This document shows, one piece after another, positions 39,896 to 50,392 of a DNA stretch of 64,000 nucleotides. The notes under the pieces were generated by a model. The model was not told where the DNA came from and made no database searches. It saw only the letters and a list, made by a program, of their open reading frames with translations. The position numbers and the translations under genes are program-made. Numbering within the stretch: position 1 is the stretch's first letter; every line of letters begins with the position of its first letter. Source of the DNA: Caenibius tardaugens NBRC 16725 (GTDB lineage Bacteria; Pseudomonadota; Alphaproteobacteria; Sphingomonadales; Sphingomonadaceae); contig NZ_CP034179.1 of NCBI RefSeq assembly GCF_003860345.1, positions 4,200,001 to 4,264,000 on the forward strand. Direction: 5' to 3'.

Positions 39896-41845
39896 ATGAT
39901 CCAGTTCATCCGCAAGTTCCTCGATTCGAAGATCGGCGTTATTGTCGCATTTGTCTTCCTCGGACTGATTGCCGTGGCATTTGCCGGGCTGGATGTTTCC
40001 AACAGCGGCCTGTTCGGCGGCAGTTCGGGCGGCGATCGCGCCGCAACTGTGGGCAAGGAAAAAGTCACCACCGCCGACCTCACCCGCTCTGCAAACCGCG
40101 CGGTCGATCAGATGCGCCAGCAACAGCCCACGATCACCATGCAGGCATTTCTTGCCGAAAACGGTCTGGAACAGGTGCTCGACGATCTCATCGATCGCTA
40201 TGCCATCTCCGGATTTGGCGAAACACTGGGGTTGCGCGCGGGCAGCCGCCTGGTCGACAGCGAAATCGCCAATGCCCCGATGTTCCGTGGGCCGGACGGC
40301 AAGTTCGATCGCCAGCTCTATCTTCAGGTCATTCGCCAGCAGGGGCTGAGCGATCAACTGGTGCGCGATGATCTGGCGCAAGGGCTTCTGGCGCAACAGG
40401 TGATGGCGCCGGTCGCATTTGGCGCCGCCATGCCGAACGATCTGGTGCTGCGTTACGCCGCGCTTCTGAAAGAAACGCGCAAGGCTACGATCGCCGTTCT
40501 TCCCAGCGAGGCTTATGCCCCCGCAGGCAATCCCAACGATGCGCAGCTCAAGGCCTATTACGACAAGCACAAGAACGAATATGTCCGGCCGGAACGCCGC
40601 GTCATTCGTTACGCCGTGTTTGGCGCAGAAGCGCTTGGCAATCCGCGCGCACCGACCGAAGCCGAGATCGCAGCCCGCTTCAAACGCGATGCAGCGCGCT
40701 ATGCCGCATCCGAGAAACGCCGCCTGACACAGGTCATCCTGCCGACCGAAGCCGCCGCGAAGGCCATTGCCGCAGAAACGGCCAAAGGCACATCGCTGGC
40801 AGCGGCTGCCGGCAGCAAGGGTCTGGCCGCAACGACTTTGGGCCCGATCGACAAGGCCGCCCTCACCACCCAATCCTCCAAAGATGTGGCCGAAGCCGCA
40901 TTTGGCGCGGCCAAGGGCGCGACGACCGCCCCCGTACGCAGTGGTCTGGGCTGGCACATTGTTCGCGTCGATTCGATTGAAGGCACCCCCGCGCGCACGC
41001 TGGATCAGGCGCGCGGCGAGATCACTGCGGCGCTTACCGCCGAACAGCATCGCACGGCCGTGATGGACCTTGCCTCGCGGTTGCAGGATGAATTCGACAA
41101 CGGCAGCAGCCTTGCCGATGCGGCCAAAACGGTGAACGCAACAGTGCTGGAGACCCCGGCCCTCACCGCCGATGGCCGTGTGTACGGCAGCGCCAACGAA
41201 ACCGCGCCTGCGGTGCTGGCCAAAGCCGTGCCCACAGCCTTTTCTATGGAGGAAGGGGAACCGCAGCTTACCGAAGTGGACCCGGGCAAGACCTTCCTGA
41301 TCTTCGATGTGAAGGCAACGACCCCGTCCGCTGCTGCCCCAATGAATGAAATCAAGCCCGCACTGGTCGCTGGCTGGAAGCGGGAACAGGGTCTGGCGCT
41401 GGCCAAGGCCGCTGCCGATCGCGTGCTTGCCGCAATCCGCAAGGGTACGCCGGTTGCCACGGCACTGGCTGCCGAGAAGAAATCGTTCCCCGCCCCGGAC
41501 AACGTCACCATGAACCGCGAACAGCTTGCGCAGATGGGCGGGCGCGTACCCGGCGCACTGGCGCTGATGTTCAGCATGGCCGAAGGCACTTCGAAGCGCC
41601 TCGAAGCGCCGCAGAAGATGGGTTGGTTCATTGTCCAGTTGCACGATATCGAACCGGGCAAGGTCGCCAAGGGTGATCCGCTGCTGGCCGGCGCAAGCCG
41701 CGAACTGGGCAATCTCAACGGGCGTGAATACGAAGCGCAATTCCGTCGTGCGGTTCGCGCCGAAGTGGGCGTGAAACGCAACGATGCGGCTATCAAGGCC
41801 GTTCGCGCCCAGTTGAATGGCGATAACGCCGATAACCGCGACTGA
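39896..41845 (+). CDS. ppiD: PpiD/SurA_N-type peptidyl-prolyl isomerase
   Basis: A 649-residue inner-membrane-anchored periplasmic chaperone. Residues 13-31 form a single membrane anchor (IGVIVAFVFLGLIAVAFAG). Next come a SurA-like N-terminal chaperone domain (MQAFLAENGLEQVLDDLIDR), a parvulin-like domain around residues 260-370 (LTQVILPTEAAAKAIAAE, LGWHIVRVDSIE) and a second helical half. PpiD helps outer-membrane proteins leave the Sec channel. Whether isomerase activity is retained is uncertain, as in many PpiD proteins. It lies four bases before trpE and may be co-transcribed with the tryptophan genes. Confidence 0.9.
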   Translation: MIQFIRKFLDSKIGVIVAFVFLGLIAVAFAGLDVSNSGLFGGSSGGDRAATVGKEKVTTADLTRSANRAVDQMRQQQPTITMQAFLAENGLEQVLDDLIDRYAISGFGETLGLRAGSRLVDSEIANAPMFRGPDGKFDRQLYLQVIRQQGLSDQLVRDDLAQGLLAQQVMAPVAFGAAMPNDLVLRYAALLKETRKATIAVLPSEAYAPAGNPNDAQLKAYYDKHKNEYVRPERRVIRYAVFGAEALGNPRAPTEAEIAARFKRDAARYAASEKRRLTQVILPTEAAAKAIAAETAKGTSLAAAAGSKGLAATTLGPIDKAALTTQSSKDVAEAAFGAAKGATTAPVRSGLGWHIVRVDSIEGTPARTLDQARGEITAALTAEQHRTAVMDLASRLQDEFDNGSSLADAAKTVNATVLETPALTADGRVYGSANETAPAVLAKAVPTAFSMEEGEPQLTEVDPGKTFLIFDVKATTPSAAAPMNEIKPALVAGWKREQGLALAKAAADRVLAAIRKGTPVATALAAEKKSFPAPDNVTMNREQLAQMGGRVPGALALMFSMAEGTSKRLEAPQKMGWFIVQLHDIEPGKVAKGDPLLAGASRELGNLNGREYEAQFRRAVRAEVGVKRNDAAIKAVRAQLNGDNADNRD

Positions 41846-41849
41846 CCCC

Positions 41850-43406
41850 ATGCATATCCCCCCGGGGTCTTCCCCAATCAAGAGTACGACATTGCCTGAG
41901 AACGCCGAATCCGCCCGTATCGCCCTCGCATCCGGCAGGCCTGCACTGGTCTGGCGGCGGCTTGTGGCAGACACGGAAACGCCGGTGGGGGCCGCGCTCA
42001 AGCTGATGGAGGAAGGCCGCGGCGATTTCCTGCTGGAATCGGTGGAAGGCGGGGAAACGCGCGGGCGCTACAGCCTGCTGGGGCTTGCCCCCGATCTCGT
42101 GTTCCGCGCGACGGGGCCAACGTGCCAGGTCAATCGCAACTGGAACGCCAATCGCGAGGATTTCACCACGCTGGCGGACGACAGTCTGGCCGAATTGCGC
42201 AAACTGGCCGCCTCGTGCCGGATTGACGATATACCGGCTGCACTGCCGCCTGCGCTGTCCTGTCTGGTCGGCTATTTCGGCTACGAAACCATCGGGCTGG
42301 TCGAAAAACTGCCCCGCGCCCCGCAAAGCAGGCTGGAACTGCCCGACATGCTGTTCGTGCGGCCAACCCTGATTCTGGTGTTCGACGGGCTGAGCAGCGA
42401 ACTGTTCTGCATTGCCCCGCTCTGGGCGGAAGATGGCATAGTCGAGAATCCCGACCGGGCAATTGCCGATGCCGGGGAACGAATCGATGCGGCGCTTAGC
42501 CAGCTTACCAACAATGTGCCTGCCCGCACGCGGGCAAGCGGCCTTCCCGAAATGGCGCTCACCCCCGTGCTCGCACCCGGCGATTACGGGGCCATGGTGG
42601 CGCGGGCGAAAGGCTATATCGAGGCTGGCGACATTTTTCAGGTGGTGCTGGCGCAGCGCTTCACCTGCCCCTTCCCGCTGCCGCCAAGCGAACTTTACCG
42701 CGCCCTGCGCCGGGTGAACCCTTCGCCATTTCTCTATTTCCTCGACCTGCCGGGTTTCGCCCTGATCGGCTCCAGCCCGGAAATCCTCGTGCGGGTGCGC
42801 GATGGCGAGGTCACGATTCGCCCGATCGCCGGCACCCGCCCGCGTGGGCATACCGCAGAAGAAGACCGCGCGAACGAAGCCAGCCTGTTGGCGGACCCCA
42901 AGGAACGGGCAGAACATCTCATGCTGCTCGATCTCGGGCGCAACGATGTGGGCCGCGTGGCCGGGCGGGACAGCGTGCGGGTAACCGACAGCTTCACGAT
43001 CGAACGCTACAGTCACGTGATGCACATCGTGAGCAATGTCGTCGGGCAACTCGATCCCCGGCACGATGCGCTCGACGCGCTGTTCGCCGGATTCCCGGCC
43101 GGGACGGTTTCGGGCGCGCCTAAAATCCGCGCTTGTGAAATCATTGCAGAGCTGGAACCCGAAACGCGAGGGGCTTACGCCGGTGGCGTGGGCTACTTCG
43201 CACCGGATGGCTCCGTGGACAGTTGTATCGTGCTGCGCACCGCCGTGCTGAAGGACGGGGTGATGCACGTGCAGGCCGGTGCCGGTATCGTTGCCGACAG
43301 CGATCCGATCTATGAACAGCGGGAATGCGAACACAAGGCTGGCGCGCTGTTCGCGGCAGCGAGGGAAGCGGCGCGGATTGCGGAAGAGCCGGGCTTCGGC
43401 CAGTGA
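41850..43406 (+). CDS. trpE: Anthranilate synthase component I
   Basis: About 518 residues from the ATG at 41850; a TTG at 41893 (just before PENAESARIALASG) is an alternative that matches the usual N-terminus better. With TrpG it makes anthranilate from chorismate and glutamine. Chorismate-binding motifs are visible as LIGSSPEILVRV, RPIAGTRPRG, LDLGRNDVGRV and GFPAGTVSGAPK. The N-terminal LLESVEGGETRGRYSLLG is the tryptophan-feedback region. It is the first gene of trpE-(glycosidase)-trpG-trpD-trpC. Its stop overlaps the next gene's GTG. Confidence 0.96.
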   Translation: MHIPPGSSPIKSTTLPENAESARIALASGRPALVWRRLVADTETPVGAALKLMEEGRGDFLLESVEGGETRGRYSLLGLAPDLVFRATGPTCQVNRNWNANREDFTTLADDSLAELRKLAASCRIDDIPAALPPALSCLVGYFGYETIGLVEKLPRAPQSRLELPDMLFVRPTLILVFDGLSSELFCIAPLWAEDGIVENPDRAIADAGERIDAALSQLTNNVPARTRASGLPEMALTPVLAPGDYGAMVARAKGYIEAGDIFQVVLAQRFTCPFPLPPSELYRALRRVNPSPFLYFLDLPGFALIGSSPEILVRVRDGEVTIRPIAGTRPRGHTAEEDRANEASLLADPKERAEHLMLLDLGRNDVGRVAGRDSVRVTDSFTIERYSHVMHIVSNVVGQLDPRHDALDALFAGFPAGTVSGAPKIRACEIIAELEPETRGAYAGGVGYFAPDGSVDSCIVLRTAVLKDGVMHVQAGAGIVADSDPIYEQRECEHKAGALFAAAREAARIAEEPGFGQ

Positions 43407-44242
43407 AACGTGCCTCCGCGCTGGCAGCGCTGATCGCGCTTTCGGCCTGTGGACAGCAATCTGGCGCGCCCACGCCTGACACAAAACCGAAGGCGGAAAC
43501 CAAAGACGAGAGCAAGACCATACGCCAGTCGGCCTGCCGTGCCGACCGGTTTGAGGATATCCCTCTCACCGTCTGCGAAGCGGACCCCGCCCGCCACCGG
43601 ATACGCATGGATCTGGGCCCCGGCGATAGCGATGGCGATGACAATGACGATGGCAAACCGTACCGTAGTCTGGCCACTTTCGCCGCGAACCACGCGCTGA
43701 TCGCATCGCGTATGGCTTTCGTCGTCAATGGCGGCATGTTCGACGAACAGGGGCAACCGGTTGGCTATTACGTTGAGGGTGGAAAAGAACGCAAAGCGCT
43801 GAACCGCAACGAAGGGCCCGGCAATTTCCACCTTCTCCCTAACGGGATATTCTACGGCACCGGCGGAAAATGGGCGGTCCAGGCGACAGAAGACTTCGCC
43901 GCGCTGGAAGGCCCCGCCCCAGATTTCGCCACGCAATCCGGTCCGATGCTGGTGATCGATGGCAAATTGCACCCGGACATCACAACCGACGGCATGTCCA
44001 CCAACATTCGCAACGGCGTGGGCGTCGACAAACAGGGGCACGCGTTCTTCGTCATGTCGGATGGCCCGCTGTCGTTCGGCAAGCTTGCCCGTTATTTTCG
44101 GGATAAACTGAAAACACCCAACGCGCTCTATCTGGATGGCAAAGTCTCCGCACTTTGGGATCCCGCGACAGGGCGGCTCGACAGCACGGCGCCACTCGGC
44201 CCCTTGATCGTTGTCGAACAATCGGGGAAAGGCACACCATGA
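43403..44242 (+). CDS. Phosphodiester glycosidase (NAGPA/DUF2233) lipoprotein
   Basis: About 279 residues from the GTG at 43403, which overlaps the trpE stop (GTGA) and gives a lipoprotein signal peptide ending ALSAC. The domain has the family core [42 protein letters not shown], and [14 protein letters not shown] with a final [12 protein letters not shown]. Relatives are mammalian N-acetylglucosamine-1-phosphodiester glycosidase and bacterial exported proteins of unclear substrate. It is translationally coupled on both sides (ATGA with trpG), an envelope protein set inside the tryptophan operon. Confidence 0.85.
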   Translation: MKRASALAALIALSACGQQSGAPTPDTKPKAETKDESKTIRQSACRADRFEDIPLTVCEADPARHRIRMDLGPGDSDGDDNDDGKPYRSLATFAANHALIASRMAFVVNGGMFDEQGQPVGYYVEGGKERKALNRNEGPGNFHLLPNGIFYGTGGKWAVQATEDFAALEGPAPDFATQSGPMLVIDGKLHPDITTDGMSTNIRNGVGVDKQGHAFFVMSDGPLSFGKLARYFRDKLKTPNALYLDGKVSALWDPATGRLDSTAPLGPLIVVEQSGKGTP

Positions 44243-44823
44243 TCCTCGTCATCGACAACTACGACAGCTTCACCTGGAATCTGGTCCACTACCTTATGGA
44301 ACTGGGGGCCGAGGTCGAAGTCGTCCGCAACGACGCGCTCAGCGCAGCACAGGCCGTCGCAACCGGCGCCAGCGGCTTTCTCATCTCGCCCGGGCCCTGC
44401 ACCCCCAACGAGGCGGGAATCAGCCTCGATCTGGTGGGGGCCTGCGCCGATGCGGGCAAGCCACTGCTGGGCGTATGTCTGGGGCACCAGTCGATCGGGC
44501 AGTATTTTGGCGGCACGGTGCAACGCGGCGGGCTGATGCATGGGAAGACCAGCCCGGTCACCCATGACGGCACGGGCGTGTTTGCCAACGTGCCTTCGCC
44601 ATTTATCGCAACACGCTATCATTCACTGATTGTCACCGACATTCCGGATGTTCTGGCGGTCAACGCCACGGCGGACGATACCCATGTGATGGGCTTCCGC
44701 CACCGCGAACTGCCGATCCACGGCGTGCAGTTCCACCCCGAAAGCATTGCCACCGAACACGGGCATGACCTGCTGGCCAACTTCATGGCGATCTGCGGAC
44801 TCAAGGCAGTGGCGCGGGCATGA
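44239..44823 (+). CDS. trpG: Anthranilate synthase component II (glutamine amidotransferase)
   Basis: A 194-residue class I glutamine amidotransferase that supplies ammonia to TrpE. The ATG at 44239 overlaps the previous stop (ATGA) and starts [19 protein letters not shown] as in the family. The oxyanion segment [12 protein letters not shown], nucleophile Cys in [11 protein letters not shown] and His/Glu in [14 protein letters not shown] are intact. In many bacteria the same subunit serves aminodeoxychorismate synthase too. It overlaps trpD by ATGA. Confidence 0.96.
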   Translation: MILVIDNYDSFTWNLVHYLMELGAEVEVVRNDALSAAQAVATGASGFLISPGPCTPNEAGISLDLVGACADAGKPLLGVCLGHQSIGQYFGGTVQRGGLMHGKTSPVTHDGTGVFANVPSPFIATRYHSLIVTDIPDVLAVNATADDTHVMGFRHRELPIHGVQFHPESIATEHGHDLLANFMAICGLKAVARA

Positions 44824-45812
44824 CACGTCTTCCCGATCCCCAACACCCCCTCGAAGAACTGGAAGCCGAAGCGGCATTCAGCGCGATTCTCGAAGCGCAG
44901 GTTCCGGACGACGATGTGATCGCATTTCTCGTCGCCCTGTCCGACCGGGGTGAAACCGCCAATGAAATCGCCGGGGCGGCTCGCGCCATGCGCACCCGCA
45001 TGATTCCGGTCCATGCCCCCGCCAACGCGATCGACGTCTGCGGCACGGGTGGCGACGGGCATCATACGCTGAACGTTTCGACGGCCGTGTCCATCATTGT
45101 GGCGGCCTGCGGCGTACCGGTGGCCAAGCACGGCAACCGCGCGGCTTCGTCAAAGGCCGGGGCGGCCGATACGCTCGAGGCACTCGGCCTCAATCTCGAC
45201 CGTGCGGCCGAAACGGCCGAAGCGACCCTGAACGATATCGGCATATGCTTTCTCTTCGCGGCGAAGCATCATCCGGCGATGGGGCGAATCATGCCGATCC
45301 GCAAGGCTATCGGCCGACGCACGATCTTCAACCTGATGGGGCCGCTGGCTAATCCCGCGGGTGTACGGCGCCAACTGGTGGGTATTGCCCGCCCCGCCTA
45401 TGTGCCCATCTATGCGGAAGCCCTGCTCAAACTGGGGACGGATCATTCGCTGGTCGTTTCGGGCGATGAGGGGCTGGACGAACTGAGCCTTGCAGGGGGT
45501 AGCGAACTGGCAGAAATCCGCGATGGCGAAATCGCCATGCGCCGGATTGCGCCGCAGGACGCCGGTCTTCCCGTCGCGCCGATCGATGCCATTCGCGGGG
45601 GTGATCCGGCACACAATGCCGCTGCACTGCGCCGCCTGCTACAGGGTGAACAAGGGCCCTATCGCGATGCGGTTCTGTTCAATGCCGCTGGCGCTCTGGT
45701 CATTGCCGGCGAGGCCGAGAACTGGCGCGAAGGCGTTGAAGAGGCAGCAGAAGCGATCGACAAGGGGCTGGCTAAGGCCCTGCTGGATTGCTGGATCGCG
45801 GCCTGCCACTAG
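44820..45812 (+). CDS. trpD: Anthranilate phosphoribosyltransferase
   Basis: A 330-residue enzyme that joins anthranilate to phosphoribosyl pyrophosphate. The PRPP-binding loop [28 protein letters not shown], and [14 protein letters not shown] with [14 protein letters not shown] match the family throughout. It is full length, translationally coupled to trpG (ATGA), and followed by trpC after 42 bp. Confidence 0.97.
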   Translation: MTRLPDPQHPLEELEAEAAFSAILEAQVPDDDVIAFLVALSDRGETANEIAGAARAMRTRMIPVHAPANAIDVCGTGGDGHHTLNVSTAVSIIVAACGVPVAKHGNRAASSKAGAADTLEALGLNLDRAAETAEATLNDIGICFLFAAKHHPAMGRIMPIRKAIGRRTIFNLMGPLANPAGVRRQLVGIARPAYVPIYAEALLKLGTDHSLVVSGDEGLDELSLAGGSELAEIRDGEIAMRRIAPQDAGLPVAPIDAIRGGDPAHNAAALRRLLQGEQGPYRDAVLFNAAGALVIAGEAENWREGVEEAAEAIDKGLAKALLDCWIAACH

Positions 45813-45854
45813 CAGCCCGCCCCATTACGAAATTCTAGAGATCAGGCTCTGACG

Positions 45855-46643
45855 ATGACCGACAAACTGACTGAAATCTGCGACACCAAACGCGACGAAG
45901 TGGCTGTCCGTAAGACGTTCAACACGATTGCGGATCTCGATGCACAGGCAAGCAGGCAAACCGCGCCGCGCGGCTTCCGCAAGGCGCTGGAAGCAAAAGC
46001 CAATGGCGGGTTCGGCCTGATTGCGGAAATCAAGAAGGCCAGCCCGTCAAAAGGGCTGATCCGCCCCGATTTCCGGCCTGCCGAACACGCGCTGGCCTAT
46101 GAACACGGCGGCGCGGCCTGCCTGTCAGTGCTGACCGATGCCCCCTATTTTCAGGGGCACGAGGATTTCCTGATGGATGCCCGTGCCGCCTGCACCCTGC
46201 CTGTCCTGCGCAAGGATTTCATGGTTGATCCGTGGCAGGTGGCCGAAGCCCGGGCGATCGGGGCCGACGCCATCCTGATCATCGTCGCTGCGCTGGATGA
46301 CGGCGTGATGGCCGAGATCGAAGCGGCAGCGCTCGAACGCGGGATGGATGTGCTGGTCGAAGTGCATAACGAGGAAGAGATGGCGCGCGCCGCCCGGCTC
46401 CGATCGCGCCTGATCGGCGTCAACAACCGCGATCTGAAACGGTTTGTGACCGATCTCGGCACGACCGAACGGCTCGCCCCCCTCGCCCCCGAAGGCACGC
46501 TTCTGGTCAGCGAAAGCGGGATCAACAGCCATGACGACATCCTGCGCATGGAACGCTCGGGCATCCGGTGTTTCCTTGTCGGTGAAAGCCTGATGCGGCA
46601 GGCGGACGTGACCGCCGCCACCCGAGCCCTGCTGGGTCTTTAA
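45855..46643 (+). CDS. trpC: Indole-3-glycerol phosphate synthase
   Basis: A 262-residue TIM-barrel enzyme that closes the indole ring. It shows [15 protein letters not shown] with the catalytic Lys and Glu, [36 protein letters not shown] and VSESGI, and is full length. It is the last trp gene here; trpF, trpB and trpA are elsewhere, as is common in alphaproteobacteria. The next gene begins 71 bp later with its own ribosome site. Confidence 0.97.
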   Translation: MTDKLTEICDTKRDEVAVRKTFNTIADLDAQASRQTAPRGFRKALEAKANGGFGLIAEIKKASPSKGLIRPDFRPAEHALAYEHGGAACLSVLTDAPYFQGHEDFLMDARAACTLPVLRKDFMVDPWQVAEARAIGADAILIIVAALDDGVMAEIEAAALERGMDVLVEVHNEEEMARAARLRSRLIGVNNRDLKRFVTDLGTTERLAPLAPEGTLLVSESGINSHDDILRMERSGIRCFLVGESLMRQADVTAATRALLGL

Positions 46644-46714
46644 ACGTCACGTGCCGCGCGCAACCTTCGCGTGCACCATCTACAAAAATACCATAAAATA
46701 CCGGGAGATATCGG

Positions 46715-47758
46715 ATGAGGGCCTATCAATTCAGCAGTTCTGCGCCGCTCGAAGGCGTCTATGGTGCCGCGATCGGGATCGAACAGGTTGAACGCGATGC
46801 GGGGCAGCCCGGCCCAGGCGCGGTGCAGGTAGCGGTAAAGGCCAATGCGCTCAACTTCGTCGATCTTATCACCTTGCAGGGCGCTTTCCCGGTCGATGGC
46901 CGCATTCCCCTGCTCGACGGCGCGGGCGAAGTGATCGCTGTCGGCGACGGCGTAACCCGCTTTGCCGTAGGTGACCGCGTTGTCGCCAATCCGCATGCCA
47001 ACTGGCTTGCCGGGCCGCCAACACCGGACACCACCGGGCTGGTTCTGGGCATCATGGCGGACGGCATGCTGGCCGAAACCGTAACACTTGCGGAAAGCAT
47101 GCTGGTACACCTGCCCGATGCCATCAGCTTCACGCAGGGGGCCAGTCTGCCCTGTGCCGGACTCAGCGCGTGGAGTAGTCTGGTCGGTGGGCCAAGCCGC
47201 TACAGTGTCGCCCCGGGCAGCACGGTACTCACACAGGGAACCGGCGGCGTCTCACTGTTCGCTGTGCAGTTTGCCAAAGCTATGGGCTGCCGTGTGATTG
47301 CCACCACATCCACTGCGGCCAAGGCCGAACGCCTGAAAGCGCTGGGTGCCGATCACGTGATCAATTACAACGAACGGCCGGATTGGGGCGTTGCCGTACT
47401 CGAACTGACCGGGGGGATCGGCGCAGATCTGGTCGTCGAAGTGGGCGGCCCGAACACCCTGCCGCAATCGATCATCGCGGCCAAGGTCGGCGGGCGGATC
47501 GCCATGGTTGGTATTGTCGGCGGCATGGGATCGATCGATTTCATGCAAATGCTGCCGATCAACCACAAGGTTTTGACGCTCTATGCCAATGGTATGGGCA
47601 ATCGGCAGGATCTGGTCGACATGCTGCGTTTCGTGGAAGCCAACGCGATCGAACCCGTCATCGATTCCACCTTCACCTTCGATCAGGCTGCGGATGCCTA
47701 TCGCCATTTCGCCAGTCGTGGCCACATCGGCAAAGTGTTGATCACGCACCCGGCCTGA
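46715..47758 (+). CDS. MDR-family NADPH:quinone oxidoreductase / alcohol dehydrogenase-like protein
   Basis: A 347-residue medium-chain dehydrogenase/reductase. The N-terminal GroES-like domain contains ANALNFVDLITLQGAFP and GVTRFAVGDRVV. The Rossmann domain has TVLTQGTGGVSLFAVQFAKA for the cofactor, then RLKALGADHVINY. The usual zinc ligands (GHE and the four-Cys lobe) are absent, which points to the quinone reductase or zinc-free branch. GGGAGA precedes the ATG. It is in line with trpC but probably expressed separately; a hairpin follows it. The substrate is unknown. Confidence 0.85.
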   Translation: MRAYQFSSSAPLEGVYGAAIGIEQVERDAGQPGPGAVQVAVKANALNFVDLITLQGAFPVDGRIPLLDGAGEVIAVGDGVTRFAVGDRVVANPHANWLAGPPTPDTTGLVLGIMADGMLAETVTLAESMLVHLPDAISFTQGASLPCAGLSAWSSLVGGPSRYSVAPGSTVLTQGTGGVSLFAVQFAKAMGCRVIATTSTAAKAERLKALGADHVINYNERPDWGVAVLELTGGIGADLVVEVGGPNTLPQSIIAAKVGGRIAMVGIVGGMGSIDFMQMLPINHKVLTLYANGMGNRQDLVDMLRFVEANAIEPVIDSTFTFDQAADAYRHFASRGHIGKVLITHPA

Positions 47759-47788
47759 GCGCTGTCCTACTCGGCAAAGCTCTGGCAT

Positions 47789-47819
47789 GAAGGGGGCATG
47801 AAGCCACAGCGCCCCCTTC
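47789..47819 (+). terminator. Hairpin after the MDR oxidoreductase gene
   Basis: GAAGGGGGC (47789-47797) and GCCCCCTTC (47811-47819) form a perfect 9-bp stem with a 13-base loop, about 30 bp after the stop. There is only a weak T-rich tail, so termination is probable but not certain. Confidence 0.55.
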
Positions 47820-47919
47820 CTCCCGGCCCTTTGTCCAAAACGCGTCAGCAGGAGCACGCTTTCACTGCTCAGGACAGTGTCACCTGTGTCAACTTCGTTC
47901 ATGAAAACGAGGGCTCAGC

Positions 47920-48396
47920 ATGAATGGATTGACCCACCTCGACGATCAGGGGCAAGCGCGCATGGTCGATATCGGCGGCAAGCAAGCGACCAAGCGACAG
48001 GCCGTCGCCAGCGGGCGTATCCGTATGAACCCGCAAGCGCTGGCGGCGATCCGTGACGGCGATGCCCCAAAGGGTGATGTGCTCGCCGCGGCACGCATCG
48101 CGGGGATCATGGCCGCCAAGAAGACGGGCGACCTTATCCCGCTGTGCCATCCGCTCGCGCTTGATGCCGTTACGCTCGATTTCGCATTCGAGGACGGCGC
48201 GCTCAGAGTGACAGCCACAGCGTCTCTGACCGGTAAGACGGGTGTGGAAATGGAAGCCATGACAGCAACTTCCATTGCACTCCTGACAATTTACGACATG
48301 ACCAAGGCGCTCGACAAGGGCATGATCGTCGACGAAATCCGCCTGCTCTCCAAAAGCGGGGGGAAATCGGGCGACTGGACCGCCGCGACCGCATGA
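47920..48396 (+). CDS. moaC: Cyclic pyranopterin monophosphate synthase
   Basis: A 158-residue enzyme for molybdenum-cofactor synthesis that forms cyclic pyranopterin monophosphate from the MoaA product. Family motifs are [31 protein letters not shown] (metal/active-site His) and [20 protein letters not shown] with the catalytic [14 protein letters not shown] precedes the ATG. It overlaps moeA by ATGA, so the two cofactor genes are coupled. Confidence 0.97.
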   Translation: MNGLTHLDDQGQARMVDIGGKQATKRQAVASGRIRMNPQALAAIRDGDAPKGDVLAAARIAGIMAAKKTGDLIPLCHPLALDAVTLDFAFEDGALRVTATASLTGKTGVEMEAMTATSIALLTIYDMTKALDKGMIVDEIRLLSKSGGKSGDWTAATA

Positions 48397-49595
48397 GTTC
48401 GGCTCTGTCCTTGCCCGATGCGCAGGCACAGCTTCTGGCGCTGGCCCAGCCATTGGCCGTGGAAACAGTCGCCGCCGACGAAGCATTGGGCCGTTATCTC
48501 GCCGCGCCCTTGCACGCCCGCCGAACACAGCCGCCCGCCGATCTGTCTGCGATGGACGGCTATGCTTTGGGCGATACCGACAGCCATGGTCCATGGCGGA
48601 TCATCGGGGAAAGTGCGGCGGGCCACCCATTTGATGGGCCCGTTGCAGCGGGAGAAGCCGTGCGGATTTCCACCGGTGCCATCCTCCCCGAAGGTGCGCA
48701 GACCGTTCTCTTGCAAGAAGACGCCACGCGCGAAGGCACAACGCTTACGCTTTCCGGCGATGCCCCGGTCCAGGGGCGCCATATCCGCCGGGCTGGATTC
48801 GATTTCTCTGAAGGGCAGGCACTGCGCGATGCCGGGATAAAAGTGACTCCGGCTGTTCTGGCACTGACCCTCGCCGCGGGCCACGCCACGCTCCCGGTCC
48901 GCCAAAAGCCGCGTATCGTGCTGATCGACAGCGGCGATGAACTCGCGGCTGATCCCACGCAATGCGCCCGCCACCAGATTCCCGCCAGCAACGGCCCGAT
49001 GCTGCAAGCGATGCTGGCAAGCCTGCCTTGCACCGTTACACGGATCGGCCCGGTGGCCGACACGCTTGATGCGCTCGCAGCCGCCTTGGATGCGGCGCGG
49101 GAGGCCGATCTGATTGTCACCAGCGGCGGCGCATCGGTAGGCGATCACGATCTTATCAGGCCAGCGCTGGAAGCCTGGGGCGCGAAAATCGCCTTTTGGC
49201 GGGTCGCGATGAAGCCCGGCAAACCGCTGATGGTGGCCCGGCGGAACACGGGCGATAGCGAACAACTCGTATTGGGCCTGCCCGGTAATCCGGTGTCGAG
49301 CTATGTCACCGCATTCCTGTTTCTTCTTCCGCTCGTACGTGCCTTGCTCGGGTCCGGGCAACCTTTGCCGACGCAGGCACAAACGGTTGTGACAGCCGAT
49401 CTCGGCGCTGGTGGGAAACGCCTAGAATTCCTGCGCGGCATCTGGGATGGAAACACGGTCATCCCTCTCTCGGAACAGGACAGCAGCGGCCTGCACGCCC
49501 TGTCCGTCGCTAACGCGCTGATCGAACGCCCCGCGATGGGGGCCGCACAGGCCGCCGGATCGCCTGTCAGAATATATCGCCTCGAGAATGGCTGA
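48393..49595 (+). CDS. moeA: Molybdopterin molybdenumtransferase
   Basis: A 400-residue MoeA that inserts molybdate into adenylated molybdopterin. Motifs are [47 protein letters not shown] and [17 protein letters not shown], in the usual order of domains II, I, III and IV. Its length agrees with the family. It is translationally coupled to moaC and followed by lexA after ~90 bp that hold the SOS box. Confidence 0.97.
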   Translation: MSSALSLPDAQAQLLALAQPLAVETVAADEALGRYLAAPLHARRTQPPADLSAMDGYALGDTDSHGPWRIIGESAAGHPFDGPVAAGEAVRISTGAILPEGAQTVLLQEDATREGTTLTLSGDAPVQGRHIRRAGFDFSEGQALRDAGIKVTPAVLALTLAAGHATLPVRQKPRIVLIDSGDELAADPTQCARHQIPASNGPMLQAMLASLPCTVTRIGPVADTLDALAAALDAAREADLIVTSGGASVGDHDLIRPALEAWGAKIAFWRVAMKPGKPLMVARRNTGDSEQLVLGLPGNPVSSYVTAFLFLLPLVRALLGSGQPLPTQAQTVVTADLGAGGKRLEFLRGIWDGNTVIPLSEQDSSGLHALSVANALIERPAMGAAQAAGSPVRIYRLENG

Positions 49596-49628
49596 ATCGC
49601 TTGACGCTGCCGCAAATGTTGCTTAATT

Positions 49629-49643
49629 GTTCCGCATTCGTTC
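49629..49643 (+). promoter_or_regulatory. SOS box (LexA operator)
   Basis: GTTC-CGCATTC-GTTC is an exact match to the alphaproteobacterial LexA operator GTTC-N7-GTTC. It lies 46 bp upstream of the lexA ATG, which implies autorepression. Confidence 0.88.
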
Positions 49644-49688
49644 ACCCGGTGGAACATTCAGGATTGCCGGAATAAGGAGCAGTGGCAC

Positions 49689-50390
49689 ATGCTTACGGCC
49701 AAGCAGCATGAGTTGATCCGTTTCATTCAGGTCCGACTGGAAGAAACGGGCATATCCCCTTCTTTCGAAGAAATGAAAGAAGCGCTCGATCTCAAGTCGA
49801 AATCGGGTGTGCACAGGCTGATTTCCGCTCTGGAAGAACGGGGCTTCATTCGTCGCCTGCCCAATCGGGCCCGTGCGCTGGAAGTGCTCAAGCAGCCGGA
49901 CGATGTGACCACCGCAGTGCGCACGCCCGCCGCCAGCGTGCCTGCCGCCAACGATATCGTGGCGCGTACGGCCCAACCTCCGGCAACCCCGCCTTTCGCC
50001 GCCAACGATGTAATCGAACTGCCCCTGCATGGCCGCATTGCCGCGGGTATCCCGATCGAGGCGTTGGAAACCCATGCCACCCTTCCCGTCCCTGCCGCCC
50101 TGCTTGGCAGCGGCGAACACTACGCTCTCGAAGTCTCGGGCGATTCGATGATCGAAGCGGGCATTTTCGATGGCGATTTCGCACTGGTGAAACGCACCGA
50201 TACGGCGCGTGACGGGGAAATCGTGGTCGCGCTTGTCCGCAACGAAGAAGCCACCCTGAAGTATCTGCGTCGCGAAGGCGGCAAGATCCGGCTCGATCCC
50301 GCCAACGCATCCTACGAACCGCAAATCTATGAACCGCATGAAGTGATCGTCCAGGGCAAACTCGCCGGGCTTTTGCGCCGTTATCACTGA
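49689..50390 (+). CDS. lexA: LexA repressor
   Basis: A 233-residue SOS repressor and self-cleaving protease. The N-terminal winged helix-turn-helix is [17 protein letters not shown] with [18 protein letters not shown]. The cleavage site Ala119-Gly120 lies in HGRIAAGIP, and the catalytic dyad is Ser153 ([10 protein letters not shown]) and Lys191 (ATLKYL). The linker (residues ~70-110) is long and Pro/Ala rich, typical for alphaproteobacteria. RecA filaments trigger cleavage after DNA damage. The GTTC-N7-GTTC box upstream indicates autoregulation. Confidence 0.97.
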   Translation: MLTAKQHELIRFIQVRLEETGISPSFEEMKEALDLKSKSGVHRLISALEERGFIRRLPNRARALEVLKQPDDVTTAVRTPAASVPAANDIVARTAQPPATPPFAANDVIELPLHGRIAAGIPIEALETHATLPVPAALLGSGEHYALEVSGDSMIEAGIFDGDFALVKRTDTARDGEIVVALVRNEEATLKYLRREGGKIRLDPANASYEPQIYEPHEVIVQGKLAGLLRRYH

Positions 50391-50392
50391 CG

